DNA of 20,571 nt from Basidiobolus meristosporus CBS 931.73 (Eukaryota > Basidiobolomycota > Basidiobolomycetes > Basidiobolales > Basidiobolaceae). This document shows, piece by piece, positions 19,795 through 20,571 of the stretch; position 1 is the stretch's first letter; each line of letters begins with the position of its first letter. Location: positions 1-20,571 of the forward strand of contig MCFE01001003.1 of the NCBI GenBank assembly GCA_002104905.1, read 5' to 3'. The notes under the pieces are model-generated. The model made no database searches and was not told where the DNA came from. It saw only the letters and a program-made list of their open reading frames with translations. The translations under genes and the position numbers were made by a program.

Positions 19795-20104
19795 TGTTAT
19801 GATTTAAATCCTAACTAGTCACTACCGATCACTTGAACACTACTGATCGAACACCTGGAATTCCACACAGACGATCAATCGCACTCAGTGATACACACGT
19901 TATTTAATACATCTTGAACCCTCCTTTTGGAAGCTTGCCCTACGTTATCGGAAGCTCTCCCTCCGAGGCTATCTCTATATAAACTCCTTTGAACACTATC
20001 AATAAAGCATCAACCTTTTACCGGTTCATCAACTATTCAGATAACCTCTCTGATTCGTATTGGACATCCTCCGGTCCTCCTCCGCTTGCCCTCGATTCAT
20101 AACA
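19795..20104 (+). repeat. 5' LTR (310 bp) of the tRNA-associated element
   Basis: Bounded by a perfect 8-bp inverted repeat, TGTTATGA and TCATAACA, with the TG...CA ends of LTRs. TATATAAA at 19976-19983 is the likely promoter and AATAAA at 20001-20006 a likely polyadenylation signal. A primer-binding site follows directly, which fixes the right boundary. Without the other LTR the left boundary rests on the inverted repeat. Confidence 0.85.
19976..19983 (+). promoter_or_regulatory. TATA box in the tRNA-associated LTR
   Basis: TATATAAA, about 120 bp before the LTR end. It would start the element's RNA near 20010, just after the AATAAA. Confidence 0.6.
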
Positions 20105-20105
20105 T

Positions 20106-20120
20106 TGGTAGCAGCGAACC
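20106..20120 (+). other. Minus-strand primer-binding site
   Basis: TGGTAGCAGCGAACC begins two bases after the LTR end. TGG complements a tRNA CCA tail, and the rest implies a tRNA ending CGCTGCTA-CCA with acceptor AGCAGCG. Eukaryotic initiator tRNA-Met commonly begins AGC and ends GCTACCA, so it is the likely primer (inference). It does not match the neighbouring tRNA-Thr. Confidence 0.7.
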
Positions 20121-20140
20121 TCCGATCTCCAAAAAACAAA

Positions 20141-20340
20141 AACCTCCGTACCTCCCAGAAACTTTTCCAATCTCTCAGAAACTCTTCCGATCTCCCAGAA
20201 ACTTTTCCAATCTCTCAGAAACTCTTCCGATCTCCCAGAAACTTTTCCAATCTCTCAGAAACTCTTCCGATCTCCCAGAAACTCTTCCGATCTCCCAGAA
20301 ACTCTTCCGATCTCCCAGATATTCTTCCAATTGTCCAGAG
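20141..20340 (+). repeat. 20-bp tandem repeats in the retroelement leader
   Basis: Eight near-exact 20-bp units at 20161-20320, alternating between ACTTTTCCAATCTCTCAGAA (type a) and ACTCTTCCGATCTCCCAGAA (type b) in the order a-b-a-b-a-b-b-b, so partly a 40-bp dimer repeat. Degenerate units flank it (20141-20160, 20321-20340, and weaker ones to about 20390). The array lies between the primer-binding site and the gag start, in the untranslated leader. It is very poor in G. Confidence 0.9.
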
Positions 20341-20502
20341 ATACCCTCCGTACCTGCCCGAGACCCTCCCAACCTCCCAGAGAAACCCTCCGTTTCACTC
20401 AAAAAAAGAAAAAAAAACAGTACCCAGTCAATTCTGCCAGAGAACCAGCCCCCCTTGGTAAACACACCGCCTACCGCAAATCAAACAATACCCAAAAACA
20501 AA

Positions 20503-20571
20503 ATGAGTGAAGAAAAGCCAAAATTTAGCTCTTCAGAAGAAATGTTGGCCTATATTGAGAGTCTTGAACAA
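20503..20571 (+). CDS. Start of a gag-like ORF of the LTR retrotransposon (partial)
   Basis: ATG at 20503 in a favourable AACAAAATGAG context opens a frame of 23 codons, starting MSEEKPKFSSSEEM, to the window edge. Its place about 400 bp after the LTR and primer-binding site makes it the first ORF (gag) of the element. The short, charged N-terminus shows no domain by itself, so the identity rests on position. Confidence 0.65.
   Translation, partial: MSEEKPKFSSSEEMLAYIESLEQ

Larger units (their letters stand above)
19795..20571 (+). mobile_element. LTR retrotransposon inserted at tRNA-Thr, 5' end only
   Basis: The 5' LTR (19795-20104), a primer-binding site, a repeat-rich leader and the first codons of a gag-like ORF, cut by the window edge. 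It is unrelated to the copia family on the left. The superfamily is not shown by the visible part. Ty3/gypsy is a guess based on its position at a polymerase III gene. The target duplication would be TAACT (19790-19794) if it is 5 bp, but the other end is outside the window. Confidence 0.85.

Noticed and set aside
20161-20320. Regular 20-bp repeats resembling a CRISPR array
   Set aside because: The units are contiguous with no unique spacers, alternate between two versions, and lie in the leader of a eukaryotic retrotransposon.
20060-20465. Long open frames on both strands across the leader repeats
   Set aside because: The repeat contains no stop triplets in these frames, so they stay open by composition. 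The plus frame would start inside the LTR, and both translate only the 20-mer repeat.

Overview
The window reads as nuclear DNA of a filamentous fungus. The evidence is compact genes with few introns, one 63-bp intron with fungal GTAAGC / CTCAC / TTAG signals, a fungal thaumatin-like protein, a stomatin-type SPFH protein, TATA boxes 40-60 bp before start codons, and LTR retrotransposons. The species and phylum cannot be read from the sequence. Ascomycota fits the intron style, but this is inference.

Left part (1-3021): AT-rich, with no recognisable gene. Middle (3022-13521): a nest of one Ty1/copia family with 349-bp LTRs (TGTTG...CAACA). It holds a decayed full-length element on the minus strand (A, 3027-7705, target duplication TCTCT), a solo LTR (7750-8098), and a decayed full-length element on the plus strand (B, 8966-13378, target duplication AAGTG). 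B is inserted into an older relic LTR of its own family (8811-8965 continued at 13379-13521). A and B lie head to head and are broken by many stops and frameshifts. They share two defects: one base missing in the integrase core, and a lysine in place of the zinc-knuckle histidine.

Right part (14205-19784): the host genes. They are a secreted Gly/Asn-rich repeat protein (minus), a SAM-dependent methyltransferase with one intron (minus), an SPFH/stomatin-like membrane protein (minus), and a secreted thaumatin-like protein with all 16 cysteines (plus). A tRNA-Thr(CGU) gene (minus) follows. The SPFH and thaumatin genes are divergently transcribed across about 0.9 kb. Nothing shows that these genes work as one pathway. 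Two are secreted, one is membrane-associated and one is probably cytosolic.

Right edge (19795-20571): the 5' end of a second, unrelated LTR retrotransposon. Its 310-bp LTR lies only 10 bp upstream of the mature tRNA 5' end, about where RNA polymerase III starts. The LTR is followed by a primer-binding site, an unusual C/T-rich leader built of 20-bp tandem repeats, and the first 23 codons of a gag-like ORF cut by the window edge.

The observations most worth following are the tRNA-targeted insertion with its repeat leader, the defects shared by two independently inserted copia copies, and the Tyr-bearing Gly/Asn repeat protein.
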